A stretch of 64,000 nt of DNA from G965222335 sp965222335 (GCA_965222335.1 OZ244944.1:2356001-2420000); one strand, 5' to 3'; positions 8,090 through 16,857 are shown, counted from the first letter of the stretch. Notes: a model not told the origin generated them from the letters alone. Program-made: numbers and translations.

Positions 8090-8208
8090 CGCCATTTACC
8101 ATCGGGCGCCCGCCTCGCCCACAGACTCACCAATGCCCGGTATACTTCTTCGGCGACGACCCTTATCGTATGCGGGACCTGCTTGAATATCGGGAAGAAC
8201 CGGTTTTT

Positions 8209-10194
8209 ATGTCTAGCAACACAGCCGACGCCGAGACACCGGCACCGACGCCGCTGGAACGCTCGCTACAGTTGGCCATGAACAGACTGGCGGAGGCAGG
8301 CCCCTTCGCCGAGCCGGCGCCCTTGCCGCAAATCCTGGACCTGGTGCGCTCTCTGCTGCTGCAGCCGGACGGGGTGGAGCGCCTGTACCACCTGTCCCCG
8401 GCGCTGGACCGCGCCGGGCTGTTCAGCGGTACTGACTGGGAGTCGCCGCAGACCCTGATGGCCTCCCTCGTCGGCAATACCCTGGAACAGGGTGAGAGCG
8501 ACGCGGTGGCCGTGGAAAGCGTCAGCCTCCTGCGCATGCTCGCCATCAGCAAGCGCGCGCACTATGCACCCGGCGTATCCGCCGAACAGGCCCGACACTT
8601 TCTCACCCAGGTGCTGGCCCTCAATCTGAACCGGGTATTCGGCAGCGCCGACAGCGAGGTGCTGCGCTTGCGCCAGACCGAGCTGAGCCCGGCGGTCGAC
8701 GACCTGTTCCGCTACCTCGCAGAGCACATCGGCTACGAGGATATCCTGGGCAGCCTGAGTGCGGAAATCTGGCGGATTCTAGGCCAGCGCCCGATCCAGG
8801 TTGCCAATATCAAGGCCATGATCACCCGCATCGCCCTGACCATGAGCCGCTCCGAGGGCCAGCTGGGCGACGCGCGCCTGGGCGCGGACCGGCTGATCTC
8901 GGCCCTGTTTGGCCCCACCCAGGGCTGCCTTGAGGACCCGGGCCTGCCCCTCTATCGCGAGCGCCTGCAGGCGATGGATATGCCGGCCCTGCAACAGGAG
9001 GCCAGCGGCTTCTCCCGGGCAATGCTGGATGTGGGCCTGGTTTCCGACTATCACGCCGTATTCCTGCGCTGGCTGATCGAGGAAAACCGCAGCGACCTGC
9101 TGGCGGATGCCCTGGGCCTGAGCAGCACCGGGCGCGACTGCCTGAACTGCTATTCGGACCTGGTGCACGCCCTGATCGAGAACGCGATCCACCTGGAGAC
9201 GGCGCAGGCGGTCTACGGCCTGTCGATGCTGCTGGAGCGGGGCATCATGTACATGCCCTCGATCGCGCCGGGGCTGTGGCGGCAGATCAGCCTGCCCCTG
9301 TCGGCGCAGGCGCAGAACACACTGGCGCTGGTATTTGGCAACGCCCAGCCGCCCAATGTGGTTTTGCTGGCCGCGGTCATCTCCCTGCTGGGGCAGCCCC
9401 TGGGCGTGGGCCAGGGTAACAACCCGACCTGCCAGGCGGCCCGGGCCCTGTCCATGTGGTCGCTGAACGACCCGGACTTCCTCCTCCAGCTGATTGCCCA
9501 GGTGGCGCGCTTCGACAGTATCCTGATGCATTTCGAGGGGCAGGCAATCAACTCCGGCGAGCTGTCGGCGGGCCTGGTCCAGAGCGTGCTGGTCGACAAT
9601 GATCCGGTCTCGACCCTGCTGGTGCCCCACCTGGATCGCATTTATCACGAAATGGGCCTCCTCTGCAGCGGCCGCAGTGAAGACCCCCACTGCTGGATCA
9701 ATCCCGAGTTCCACGGCTGGTGGGTGGGGCGTGAATTCGCCATCGCGGTGGACGTCGCCACCGGTGACCTCAAGGAGCACGAGCGCTTCCTGCGGCATTT
9801 CTACGCCAGCTACCACCCGCTGTACAACGGCAACCAGCCCATGATTCACCCCCAGCCCGCGGGTCTGGCGATGACGGACAGCCAGGGTCGTTTCGTTGGC
9901 TGGCACGCGATCTCCCTGCTGCGGGTGGCGATGGACCAGATCGGTGAGATGCGGGTGTATTTCTACAACCCCAACAACGACAGCGGCCAGGACTGGGGTA
10001 ACGGGGTGATTGTTTCCACCCAGGGGCACGGCGAGCGCTTTGGCGAGTCGTCGCTGCCCTTCCAGGAGCTGGCCTCGCGCCTGTATATCTTCCACGACGA
10101 GCCCCTGTCGCTGCCGCCGCTGGAGGCCGTGCCCCAGGCAGATGTCGACGCCGCCCACGCGCTCGCGGTCGCCAGCTGGGCCGAGGATCGCTGA
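8209..10194 (+). CDS. large cytosolic protein of unknown function
   Basis: A 661-residue protein with no signal peptide, no convincing membrane segment and no motif I can assign. The N-terminal two thirds are leucine-rich and helical, possibly an alpha-solenoid. The last 170 residues are different: aromatic and Gly/Asn/Pro-rich (EFHGWWVGREFAIAV, YFYNPNNDSGQDWGNG, STQGHGERFGES), suggesting a separate catalytic or binding domain. The ATG at 8209 is preferred because GGGAAGA precedes it; an in-frame ATG at 8170 has no ribosome-binding site. It lies third in a possible kinase / secreted protein / orphan unit. The gene is certainly coding; function is unknown. Confidence 0.8.
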   Translation: MSSNTADAETPAPTPLERSLQLAMNRLAEAGPFAEPAPLPQILDLVRSLLLQPDGVERLYHLSPALDRAGLFSGTDWESPQTLMASLVGNTLEQGESDAVAVESVSLLRMLAISKRAHYAPGVSAEQARHFLTQVLALNLNRVFGSADSEVLRLRQTELSPAVDDLFRYLAEHIGYEDILGSLSAEIWRILGQRPIQVANIKAMITRIALTMSRSEGQLGDARLGADRLISALFGPTQGCLEDPGLPLYRERLQAMDMPALQQEASGFSRAMLDVGLVSDYHAVFLRWLIEENRSDLLADALGLSSTGRDCLNCYSDLVHALIENAIHLETAQAVYGLSMLLERGIMYMPSIAPGLWRQISLPLSAQAQNTLALVFGNAQPPNVVLLAAVISLLGQPLGVGQGNNPTCQAARALSMWSLNDPDFLLQLIAQVARFDSILMHFEGQAINSGELSAGLVQSVLVDNDPVSTLLVPHLDRIYHEMGLLCSGRSEDPHCWINPEFHGWWVGREFAIAVDVATGDLKEHERFLRHFYASYHPLYNGNQPMIHPQPAGLAMTDSQGRFVGWHAISLLRVAMDQIGEMRVYFYNPNNDSGQDWGNGVIVSTQGHGERFGESSLPFQELASRLYIFHDEPLSLPPLEAVPQADVDAAHALAVASWAEDR

Positions 10195-10252
10195 ACCGGC
10201 TGGACCCTGAGCCGCCACAGGTCCGTGCGCCGCTCACGACCGTACAAGGGGC

Positions 10253-11797
10253 ATGAACTCACCGGACCTGCTCCTGATCCTTGGCGACCAGCTGTCGCCC
10301 CACAACCCCGCCCTGCGCGAAGCCACGCCCGGCACCGACGAGGTGCTGCTGGCGGAGGTACGCGAGGAAACCACCTATGTCGCCCACAACCGGCACAAGA
10401 TCGCGCTGGTGTTCGCCGCCATGCGCCACTTCGCCGACTACCTGCGGGAGCGCGGCTTTACGGTGCACTACCGGCGCCTGGAGTCGGGCCTGCCCTCGCT
10501 GGAGGCGGCCGTGGCGTCCTGTCTGGAGGAGCGCAGCTACCGCCGGGTGCGGGTGTGTGAGCCGGGTGAGTACCGCCTGCGCGAGGACATGGCGGGCTGG
10601 GAAAAGCGCCTGGAAATAGCGGTCGAGATCCTGGATGACAGCCGCTTCCTGTGCAGTCACGCGGACTTTGCCGCCTGGGCCGGGGGGCGCAAGCAGTTGC
10701 GCATGGAGCATTTCTACCGCGAGATGCGCCGCCGCTACCGCCTGCTCCTGGAGGGCGACAACGAGCCGGCGGGGGGGCGCTGGAACTACGACCGGGAAAA
10801 CCGGGTGGGCTGGCGCTCGCAGCGGGAGATTCCGTCGCGCAAGGAGGTGCGCAACGACGCCATGACCCGGGAGGTGCTGGCGGAAGTCGAGGCAGCTTTT
10901 CCGGACCATGTCGGTGACCTGTCCCGCTTCCAGTACGCGGTGACGCGGCGCCAGGCCAAAGCCGAGTTCGACTGGTTCTGCGAGCACGCGCTACCGGACT
11001 TCGGTACCTACCAGGATGCGCTGGCGGAGGAGTCCCCCTGGGTCTTCCACGGGCGTATTTCGATGTACCTCAACATCGGCCTGCTGGAGCCCCTGCCGGT
11101 CTGCGAACAGGTCGAGGCGGCCTGGCGGGACGGGCACTGCAGCCTGGCCGCGGCGGAGGGGTTTATCCGCCAGGTCCTGGGCTGGCGCGAGTATGTGCGC
11201 GGGATCTACTGGCGGTACATGCCTGACTACGCCGGGCGCAACGCGCTGGGCGCCACCACCGCGCTGCCGGCGTTTTTCTGGAATGCCCAGACGGACCTGC
11301 GCTGCCTGCAGCAGGCCCTGCGCCAGACCCTGGACCTGGGCTATGCCCACCATATCCAGCGGCTTATGGTGATCGGCAATTTTGCCCTGCTGGCGGGGCT
11401 GGATGTGCGTGCGGTCTGTGACTGGTACCTCGCGGTCTATGTCGACGCCTTTGAGTGGGTGGAGTTGCCCAACACCCTGGGCATGGCCCTGCACGGGGAC
11501 GGCGGGGTGATGGCCTCCAAGCCCTACGCCGCGAGCGGCAAGTATATCCAGCGCCAGGGCGACCACTGCAGCCACTGCCGTTACGATCCCGGGCGCATGA
11601 CCGGTGAGGGCGCCTGTCCCTACAACGCGCTGTACTGGCGATTCATCGACCGCCACCGGGAGCAGTTCCACGACAACCCGCGGATGAGCCTGGTGCTGGC
11701 AAACTGGCGCAAGCGCAAGGCGGGGGATCGCGAGGCCATCCTCGACTGGGCGGAGCGCAGCCTGCCTTCCCTGATGGAATCCGGCAGCGCCGGTTGA
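10253..11797 (+). CDS. cryptochrome/photolyase, FeS-BCP (PhrB-like) class
   Basis: A 514-residue flavoprotein of the iron-sulfur bacterial cryptochrome/photolyase class, which repairs (6-4) photoproducts or senses light. It opens with the family-typical LLLILGDQLSPHNPAL. Cys351, Cys439, Cys442 and Cys455 (DLRCLQQ, HCSHC, GACPYN) match, with offset +1, the four 4Fe-4S ligands known in Agrobacterium PhrB (350/438/441/454). The FAD-binding region contains YAHHIQRLMVIGNFALL and EWVELPNTLGMALHGDGG. The start is fixed by domain alignment, but AAGGGG sits only about 1-2 nt before the ATG, an unusually short spacing. Good evidence for class; the substrate is inferred. Confidence 0.95.
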   Translation: MNSPDLLLILGDQLSPHNPALREATPGTDEVLLAEVREETTYVAHNRHKIALVFAAMRHFADYLRERGFTVHYRRLESGLPSLEAAVASCLEERSYRRVRVCEPGEYRLREDMAGWEKRLEIAVEILDDSRFLCSHADFAAWAGGRKQLRMEHFYREMRRRYRLLLEGDNEPAGGRWNYDRENRVGWRSQREIPSRKEVRNDAMTREVLAEVEAAFPDHVGDLSRFQYAVTRRQAKAEFDWFCEHALPDFGTYQDALAEESPWVFHGRISMYLNIGLLEPLPVCEQVEAAWRDGHCSLAAAEGFIRQVLGWREYVRGIYWRYMPDYAGRNALGATTALPAFFWNAQTDLRCLQQALRQTLDLGYAHHIQRLMVIGNFALLAGLDVRAVCDWYLAVYVDAFEWVELPNTLGMALHGDGGVMASKPYAASGKYIQRQGDHCSHCRYDPGRMTGEGACPYNALYWRFIDRHREQFHDNPRMSLVLANWRKRKAGDREAILDWAERSLPSLMESGSAG

Positions 11798-11813
11798 GGC
11801 GCGCAGCGCGGCG

Positions 11814-12503
11814 CTAGTTGGCGCGACGCCGATCGGCGCGACGCCAATCCCAGGGCGGGATCGGATCGGAGGCTGCCCAGAGGCCGCGTTGCCCGGCACG
11901 GGCCTGCGATTCCGCCTGCTCCAGCGGGTGCTCGTGGGGTGCGTGATAGCGGTACCACCAGGCGTGGCCCCCGGCGACCAGGCCGAGATTGACGTTGCTG
12001 CCGCGGTGATAAACGGTACCCACCTTGCGCTGGTAATCGTCGATATCGACCACCACCACCCCGACTTCCTGCTGGTAGACCCGCTCTGACAGCGCCCTGC
12101 GGGCGACATCGCCGTGGGCCTGCTGCATTTCCGGGGTATCGATGCCGTAGAGGCGGATCTTGTGCTGACTGCCATTCCGATCCAGCACCGAGAGGGTGTC
12201 GCCGTCCGCCACCCGCACCACGCGACCGACCAGGTCAAAGGCGGGCAGGGGCTGTCCCTCGCGGGCTGCCCCCTGCTCCTCGAGGGCGTCCCGGGCGTGC
12301 TCCCAGCCGGGCGCGTGGCCCGCTGCCAGGTTGCGCGCTGACTCCAGCAGCGACCCGGGCCAGGTCAGTTCACCGTGGACGACCAGCTGATAGACGCTGC
12401 CCGCCGCCAGGATAAACAGCAGGTTGCGCCCTGCCCGCAGCAGGCTGGCGTGCGGGGATCGACCCCGGCGTTTGCGGTGGCGTTTAAAGGGAGGGCGGTT
12501 CAT
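11814..12503 (-). CDS. membrane-anchored thermonuclease (SNase) family protein
   Basis: A 229-residue protein with a very basic N-terminus and one hydrophobic segment (LLFILAAGSVYQLVV, about 28-43), followed by a staphylococcal-nuclease domain (about 88-200). Catalytic features are visible: VADGDTLSV, RLYGIDTPE (the Arg, Asp and Glu of the active site), and a later basic position in DDYQRKVGTVY where the family usually has YGR. It probably faces the periplasm, anchored by an uncleaved helix. It converges with the photolyase gene with 16 nt between stop codons. The last residues derive from two direct copies of GGCGCGACGCC (11820-11830, 11835-11845). Confidence 0.9.
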   Translation of the reverse strand: MNRPPFKRHRKRRGRSPHASLLRAGRNLLFILAAGSVYQLVVHGELTWPGSLLESARNLAAGHAPGWEHARDALEEQGAAREGQPLPAFDLVGRVVRVADGDTLSVLDRNGSQHKIRLYGIDTPEMQQAHGDVARRALSERVYQQEVGVVVVDIDDYQRKVGTVYHRGSNVNLGLVAGGHAWWYRYHAPHEHPLEQAESQARAGQRGLWAASDPIPPWDWRRADRRRAN

Positions 12504-12565
12504 GGCGCGCCGGTCCTGGAGGCAATGCCGCGAGTATACCGCAGCCCCCCGGACCCGACAGTTGC

Positions 12566-13810
12566 CTAGAACGCCACCGGCAATTCCACCTCGGCCAGGT
12601 CAATGTCGTAGGCCCCGGGCTCCAGGCTCTTGCGGATCAGCAGGGGCGTCCTGTCATCCCCGGTGGCTGCGGCCTCGAGGTCAATGATCCGGGAATCCAG
12701 CAGCCTGCATTTGTCGGCGTCCAGCAGCAGCATGACCTTGGGCTTCAGGCGCCGGGTGCGGCTCTCAGCCACGACCACGCCGACTTCACCGGTACTGAGT
12801 TCTACCAGGCTGCCTGCCGGGTAGACCCCGATCGCCTTGATAAAGGCCTCCACCAGCTCCGCCTGGAATTTGACTTCACGCATTGCGTACAGGGTCTTGA
12901 TTGCCGCGGTGGGTGACTGGGCGCTGGCGTAGGCGCGATCGCTGGTCAGGGCGCCGTAGGTATCCACGATACCGGCGATGCGGGCGAAAGCAGGGATCAC
13001 ATCGCCCGCCAGGCCACGGGGGTAGCCTGTGCCGTCGTGGCGCTCGTGGTGGCAGGCGACCATGTCGACCACGTCCTGGTTGGTGATGCCGCTTTCCGCC
13101 AGTATCTGTTGACCGTGCTGGATGTGCTCGCGCACCTCATTGTGTTCTTCCGCGGTGAGTGGCCGCTTTGCCCGCAACAGCGCCTGGTCGACCTTCAGCT
13201 TGCCAATATCCATCAGCATCGCGCCCATGGCCAGGGAGCGCAGATCCCGCCTCGGCAGGCCGAATTCGCGACCCAGGGCGACAGCCCAGATCGCCATGAC
13301 CAAGGCCTTGTGATAGCTGTATTCGTCGTGCTGCTTCAGGCGCGAGACCCACAGACAGGCGTCGGGGTTGCGGCTGATGCTGCCGATCAGGGGCTCGACC
13401 GAGCGTTTGAGCTGGATCTGGTTGACGGTACCGCCTTCTTCGACCTTGCCGTAAATATCCATCAGGTCGTCGACCAGCGTATCGAGGGCGGCCTCGGCCC
13501 GCGGGCGTTCCTCGGGGAAACCACTGTCGTCCTTGTAGTGCCCGAGTTCGCGTCCGTGGAACAGCTGTTCCCTGGTTATCCGTTCACCGTCTGCGCGCAC
13601 CCTGCGCTGCAGTAATGCTGTTGCCTGCCGGCTCTTGGTGGTGTCGACCAGGACATATTCGCAGTATGCCCGCAGCTCCTCGATCTGGTCGCGGGATTCG
13701 AGGCGGAAGCCCTGGATGGTGAAAGGCGTATCCAGCCACGGCCGGTCCAGGCCGCTGACGAACATGCCCGGCTCGAGATCTGAGGTATAGATTTTGATGG
13801 TACTCAGCAT
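12566..13810 (-). CDS. DUF3391/HD-GYP domain protein, degenerate HD motif
   Basis: A 414-residue protein with an N-terminal DUF3391 module (about 1-130) and an HD-GYP domain (about 155-345), the fold of cyclic-di-GMP phosphodiesterases. HHERHDGTGYP (254-264) and the following D283 are intact. The canonical HDIGK reads MDIGK: the metal-ligand histidine is M200. A His at 167 (YSYHKALV) remains. Loss of the HD histidine suggests weakened catalysis or a sensor role; some DUF3391 proteins are known to vary here. A 14-bp palindrome lies just upstream of the start. It is a lone gene. Confidence 0.9.
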   Translation of the reverse strand: MLSTIKIYTSDLEPGMFVSGLDRPWLDTPFTIQGFRLESRDQIEELRAYCEYVLVDTTKSRQATALLQRRVRADGERITREQLFHGRELGHYKDDSGFPEERPRAEAALDTLVDDLMDIYGKVEEGGTVNQIQLKRSVEPLIGSISRNPDACLWVSRLKQHDEYSYHKALVMAIWAVALGREFGLPRRDLRSLAMGAMLMDIGKLKVDQALLRAKRPLTAEEHNEVREHIQHGQQILAESGITNQDVVDMVACHHERHDGTGYPRGLAGDVIPAFARIAGIVDTYGALTSDRAYASAQSPTAAIKTLYAMREVKFQAELVEAFIKAIGVYPAGSLVELSTGEVGVVVAESRTRRLKPKVMLLLDADKCRLLDSRIIDLEAAATGDDRTPLLIRKSLEPGAYDIDLAEVELPVAF

Positions 13811-13823
13811 CGCTGGCAGCGCG

Positions 13824-13837
13824 GCTCACCGGTGAGC
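13824..13837. promoter_or_regulatory. perfect 14-bp palindrome upstream of the HD-GYP gene
   Basis: GCTCACCGGTGAGC is a perfect dyad 13 nt before the ATG at 13810. On the coding strand it includes GGTGAG, the only Shine-Dalgarno-like stretch, so it could be an operator or a translation-limiting hairpin. No regulator is assigned. Confidence 0.35.
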
Positions 13838-13953
13838 GCGTCCTCGGGACTTTGCCAAACCCTAGCGCCACCGTCGCTGCCTTGCCCATCTTTATCTGCA
13901 GAAAAGTCCAGATAGTTTCGGGCCCGGCAAAGCGCCCTGCCAGCGGGTAGACG

Positions 13954-14958
13954 CTACATCGTCACGCAGATCTTGCCGAAATGTTGCTGGGACTCCTGGT
14001 GGCGGAAGGCCTGCGCCAGTTCGGCCAGGGGATAGTGGCTGTCGATCACCGGCTCGATACCGTTGGCCTCGATGGCGGCCACCATGTCGCGCTGGTGGGC
14101 CTGGCTGCCGACCGTGATGCCGCTGATCCGGGCGTTTTTCTGGAACAGGGCCGCCGTGGGCACCTCGCCCGAGATCCCCGTCAGGACCCCGATCATGCTG
14201 ATACAGCCGCCGAAGGCCACCGCGCGCACGGACTGGCCCACGGTGCCGGGACCGCCGACTTCAACCACCAGGTCGACGCCGCGCCCGCCGGTCGCCTCGA
14301 AGGCCGCCGTGCCCCAGTCCGGGGTGCTGCGGTAGTTGATTACGTGCTCCGCACCCAGCGCCTGCAGCTTTTCCAGCTTGGCATCCGAGGAGGAGGTGGC
14401 GATGACCCGGCAGCCCATCATGCGCGCAAACTGCAGGGCAAAGACCGAGACGCCGCCGCTGCCCTGCACCAGCACCCAGTCACCGGGGCGCAGGTGGGTT
14501 TCCACGACCAGCGCGCGCCAGGCGGTGAGGGCCGCGCAGGGCAGCGTCGCGGCGGCCGCGAAATCGAGATTGCCGGGCATGGGGCCGAAAAAGCGCGCCG
14601 GCAGGGTCACGCTGGCCGCGGCGAAACCGTCCACGTTATCCCCGGGTACACTGCCCAGGCGGTCGACGCTCACGGCGCCGTCCGCCCAGTCCGGGAAAAA
14701 GTGACTGAGTACGTGATCCCCCTCGGCGAATCCGGTGACGCCCTCGCCCACCGCGGTGACTACCCCCGCGGCGTCGGACATCGGGACGCGGCCGTCCTCG
14801 GTGGGCAGCAGCCCGGTGACCACCGCGTAATCGTGGAAATTCAGTGAGCTGGCCTTGACCGCCACCTGGATTTCCCCGGGTTCTGGCGAGCGCGGGCCTT
14901 GCTCAACGAGTTGCAGATTATCCAGGCCGCCGGGGGCCTTGAGCTGAATGGCATGCAT
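13954..14958 (-). CDS. zinc-independent MDR-family NAD(P)-dependent alcohol dehydrogenase / quinone oxidoreductase
   Basis: A 334-residue medium-chain dehydrogenase/reductase. The N-terminal GroES-like domain has HDYAVVTGLLP and GDHVLSHF. The Rossmann domain has the nucleotide-binding loop QGSGGVSVFALQFARMMG, then VIATSSSDAKLEKLQALGAEHVINYR. The catalytic and structural zinc cysteine sets are absent, so it belongs to the zinc-free quinone-reductase-like branch. The physiological substrate is unknown. The MHAIQLK start aligns with family N-termini, but the ATG follows directly on the T-run of a terminator with no ribosome-binding site, so translation may be leaderless or weak. Confidence 0.9.
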   Translation of the reverse strand: MHAIQLKAPGGLDNLQLVEQGPRSPEPGEIQVAVKASSLNFHDYAVVTGLLPTEDGRVPMSDAAGVVTAVGEGVTGFAEGDHVLSHFFPDWADGAVSVDRLGSVPGDNVDGFAAASVTLPARFFGPMPGNLDFAAAATLPCAALTAWRALVVETHLRPGDWVLVQGSGGVSVFALQFARMMGCRVIATSSSDAKLEKLQALGAEHVINYRSTPDWGTAAFEATGGRGVDLVVEVGGPGTVGQSVRAVAFGGCISMIGVLTGISGEVPTAALFQKNARISGITVGSQAHQRDMVAAIEANGIEPVIDSHYPLAELAQAFRHQESQQHFGKICVTM

Positions 14959-14988
14959 AAAAAAACCGCCTGGTTGGAAAACAGGCGG
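14959..14988 (-). terminator. intrinsic terminator of the carbonic anhydrase gene, abutting the next start codon
   Basis: Read on the minus strand, CCGCCTG (14988-14982) pairs with CAGGCGG (14972-14966) across 9 nt and is followed by seven T (14965-14959). The next base triplet is the ATG of the MDR dehydrogenase gene. It terminates transcripts from the carbonic anhydrase gene. Confidence 0.9.
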
Positions 14989-15037
14989 TAAAGGTTACAG
15001 TTCCGGTGCCCGCGCGACCAGCCCGGGCGATGAGGCT

Positions 15038-15805
15038 TCAGGGGTTCATGAAGGTCACTTCACCGGTGGCCACGTCGTACATGGCGCCGACCACCATCAG
15101 CTCACCCTCGGCAACCAGTTCTGCAAGCACCTCGCTCTGGGCAGTGATGTTGGCTGCGGTCTGGCGCACGTTCTCGTGAGCCACAGCGTCGACGAAGGCC
15201 TTGTTCCCGGAGTTACGCTCGCCCTCGAAACCCTTCACGGCCTCGACCGAGGGTGTGATGTAGCTGAGGGTCTGGGTGAGGTTGCCCATCTTGACGTCGT
15301 CACAGGCACCCTTGACCGCGCCGCACTCGGTGTGTCCGAGCACCACGATCAGCTTGGAGCCGGCGACCTTGGCGGCAAACTCCATGCTGCCCAGCAGCTC
15401 GGGATCAACGAAGTTGCCGGCAACCCGCGGGGCGAAGATATCGCCCATGCCCTGGTCGAACACCAGCTCGGGACTCACCCGGGAGTCGATGCAGCTCAGG
15501 ACCACCGAATGCGGGAACTGGCCGCCGGCGGTGGCGGCAACCTGGGCCGGCAGGTCCCGTGCCAGCATCTCGCCGCTGGTAAAACGCTGGTTACCGTCCT
15601 GCAGCAGTTTCAGGGCGTCGGCCGGGGCCAGCGCCGCCTGGCTGGTGCGGGTCTGCACGCCCGCCTGATCCGCCAGTGCGGGTGCGGCGAGGGCCAGGCA
15701 GAGCAGGGCGGTGAACAGGGTGTACAGCCAGCGCTGCTGGCGAACGTCAGTTTGCGGCAGCGCCAGGGGGATGACGGCAGCGGGGTTGGGGTATTGTTTG
15801 TACAT
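15038..15805 (-). CDS. periplasmic beta-class carbonic anhydrase
   Basis: A 255-residue beta-carbonic anhydrase that interconverts CO2 and bicarbonate. Zinc ligands and catalytic dyad are visible: C105-x-D107-S-R109 and H158-x-x-C161 (GHTECGAVKGA). A 26-residue basic leader followed by a hydrophobic core (LYTLFTALLCLALAAPALA) indicates export, as known for some periplasmic beta-CAs. GGAGGAG lies 7 nt before the ATG at 15805. It is divergent from nhaR and about 1.1 kb from the SbtB/SbtA-like genes, which supports a role in supplying bicarbonate for import; that link is inferred. An intrinsic terminator follows it. Confidence 0.93.
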   Translation of the reverse strand: MYKQYPNPAAVIPLALPQTDVRQQRWLYTLFTALLCLALAAPALADQAGVQTRTSQAALAPADALKLLQDGNQRFTSGEMLARDLPAQVAATAGGQFPHSVVLSCIDSRVSPELVFDQGMGDIFAPRVAGNFVDPELLGSMEFAAKVAGSKLIVVLGHTECGAVKGACDDVKMGNLTQTLSYITPSVEAVKGFEGERNSGNKAFVDAVAHENVRQTAANITAQSEVLAELVAEGELMVVGAMYDVATGEVTFMNP

Positions 15806-15881
15806 ACTCGGGTCTCCTCCTTGATGGACGGCCGTAGGTTACCGGGACCCCGCGCGCGCACCAGTCGATCTTTTTTGGCTC

Positions 15882-15892
15882 ATACTTCGTAT
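15882..15892. promoter_or_regulatory. dyad in the carbonic anhydrase / nhaR divergent promoter
   Basis: ATACTTCGTAT is an 11-bp dyad in the 125-bp gap between the carbonic anhydrase and nhaR genes, 39 bp before the nhaR ATG. LysR-type regulators bind short interrupted dyads in divergent promoters, so it is a candidate NhaR operator. The remainder of the gap shows only the carbonic anhydrase ribosome-binding site. Confidence 0.4.
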
Positions 15893-15930
15893 ATTCCGAG
15901 TGATCCAATTTCTGAATAAGGTTTCTACGA

Positions 15931-16842
15931 ATGCGGCACCTGAACTACAACCACCTGTACTACTTCTGGAACGTGGCCAACGAGGGCAGTATCGCCCGCG
16001 CTTCTGAGCTGCTGCACGTGACCCCGCAGACCATCAGCGGGCAGATCAAACTGCTGGAAGATGTGGTGGAGGAGCCCCTGTTCCAGCGCGCGGGACGGGG
16101 CCTGGTACTCTCCGACACCGGTCGCCTGGTGAAGCGCTATGCAGACGATATTTTCAGTGTCGGGGCGGAACTCACGCAGCTGGTCAAGGGACGTCAGGGC
16201 CCGGCTCATACGGTCCTCAACGTGGGTATTGTCAGCTCTATTCCCAAGCTGATTGCCTATCGCGTGCTGGCGCCGGTGCTCAGCGCCGAAAGCCCGGTGC
16301 GCATCGTGTGTGAGGAAGCGAGCCTGGAAAACCTGCTCGCCGGTCTCGCGGTGCACCGCCTGGACCTGGTGATTTCCGACCACCCGATTCCAGTGGGGAT
16401 GCACGTCAAGGCCTACAACCACCGGCTGGGGGACAGCCCCATTGGCTTCTTTGCCGGCAAGCAGCTGGCCGCGCGCTATCGGCGCGGGTTTCCCGCCTCA
16501 CTCGATGGCGCGCCGATGCTGCTGCCGGTCGCCAGCAGCGCCCTGCGGCGGGAGCTGGATGACTGGTTTGAGCGCGTGGGCGTGCGGCCGCAGGTCGTGG
16601 CCGAGTTTGCCGACAGCGCCCTGATGAAGGCCTTCGGTGAGGCCAGTGCCGGCATCTTTCCCGCGCCCCAGGCGATCGCGTCCGAGGTGGAGAACATGTA
16701 TCACGCGAAGTCCATCGGTGCGGTGGAAGAGTTGCGGGAGTCCTACCTGGCGATTTCCCCGGAGCGGCGCCTGAAGCACCCTTCGGTAGTGGATATTATC
16801 GAGACCGCACGGGAGAACCTGTTTATCCCGCTTGCCAGCTAG
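15931..16842 (+). CDS. nhaR: LysR-family transcriptional activator NhaR
   Basis: A 303-residue LysR-type regulator very close to NhaR, the sodium-responsive activator known from E. coli. The diagnostic N-terminus NYNHLYYFWNVANEGSIARA and the HTH segment LHVTPQTISGQIKLLE are present; the C-terminal effector domain is full length. In enterobacteria it controls the Na+/H+ antiporter nhaA; no antiporter is near here. Instead it sits between a carbonic anhydrase gene (divergent) and SbtB/SbtA-like genes (convergent). SbtA is a sodium-coupled bicarbonate carrier, so a Na+-sensing regulator here is sensible but unproven. Confidence 0.92.
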   Translation: MRHLNYNHLYYFWNVANEGSIARASELLHVTPQTISGQIKLLEDVVEEPLFQRAGRGLVLSDTGRLVKRYADDIFSVGAELTQLVKGRQGPAHTVLNVGIVSSIPKLIAYRVLAPVLSAESPVRIVCEEASLENLLAGLAVHRLDLVISDHPIPVGMHVKAYNHRLGDSPIGFFAGKQLAARYRRGFPASLDGAPMLLPVASSALRRELDDWFERVGVRPQVVAEFADSALMKAFGEASAGIFPAPQAIASEVENMYHAKSIGAVEELRESYLAISPERRLKHPSVVDIIETARENLFIPLAS

Positions 16843-16857
16843 TTGTCGGCTATGGGC

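Noticed and set aside
8779..10218. Long minus-strand frame over the orphan gene
   Set aside because: The plus-strand orphan has normal amino-acid composition; the antisense product is rich in Gln/Arg/Gly/Val as expected for a shadow frame.
11820..11845. Two copies of GGCGCGACGCC as a regulatory repeat
   Set aside because: They lie inside the 3' coding end of the nuclease gene and encode the basic tail; no regulatory reason to call them.
10991..12238. 415-codon minus frame over the photolyase and nuclease genes
   Set aside because: It crosses two well-supported genes in another frame and has no recognisable motif.
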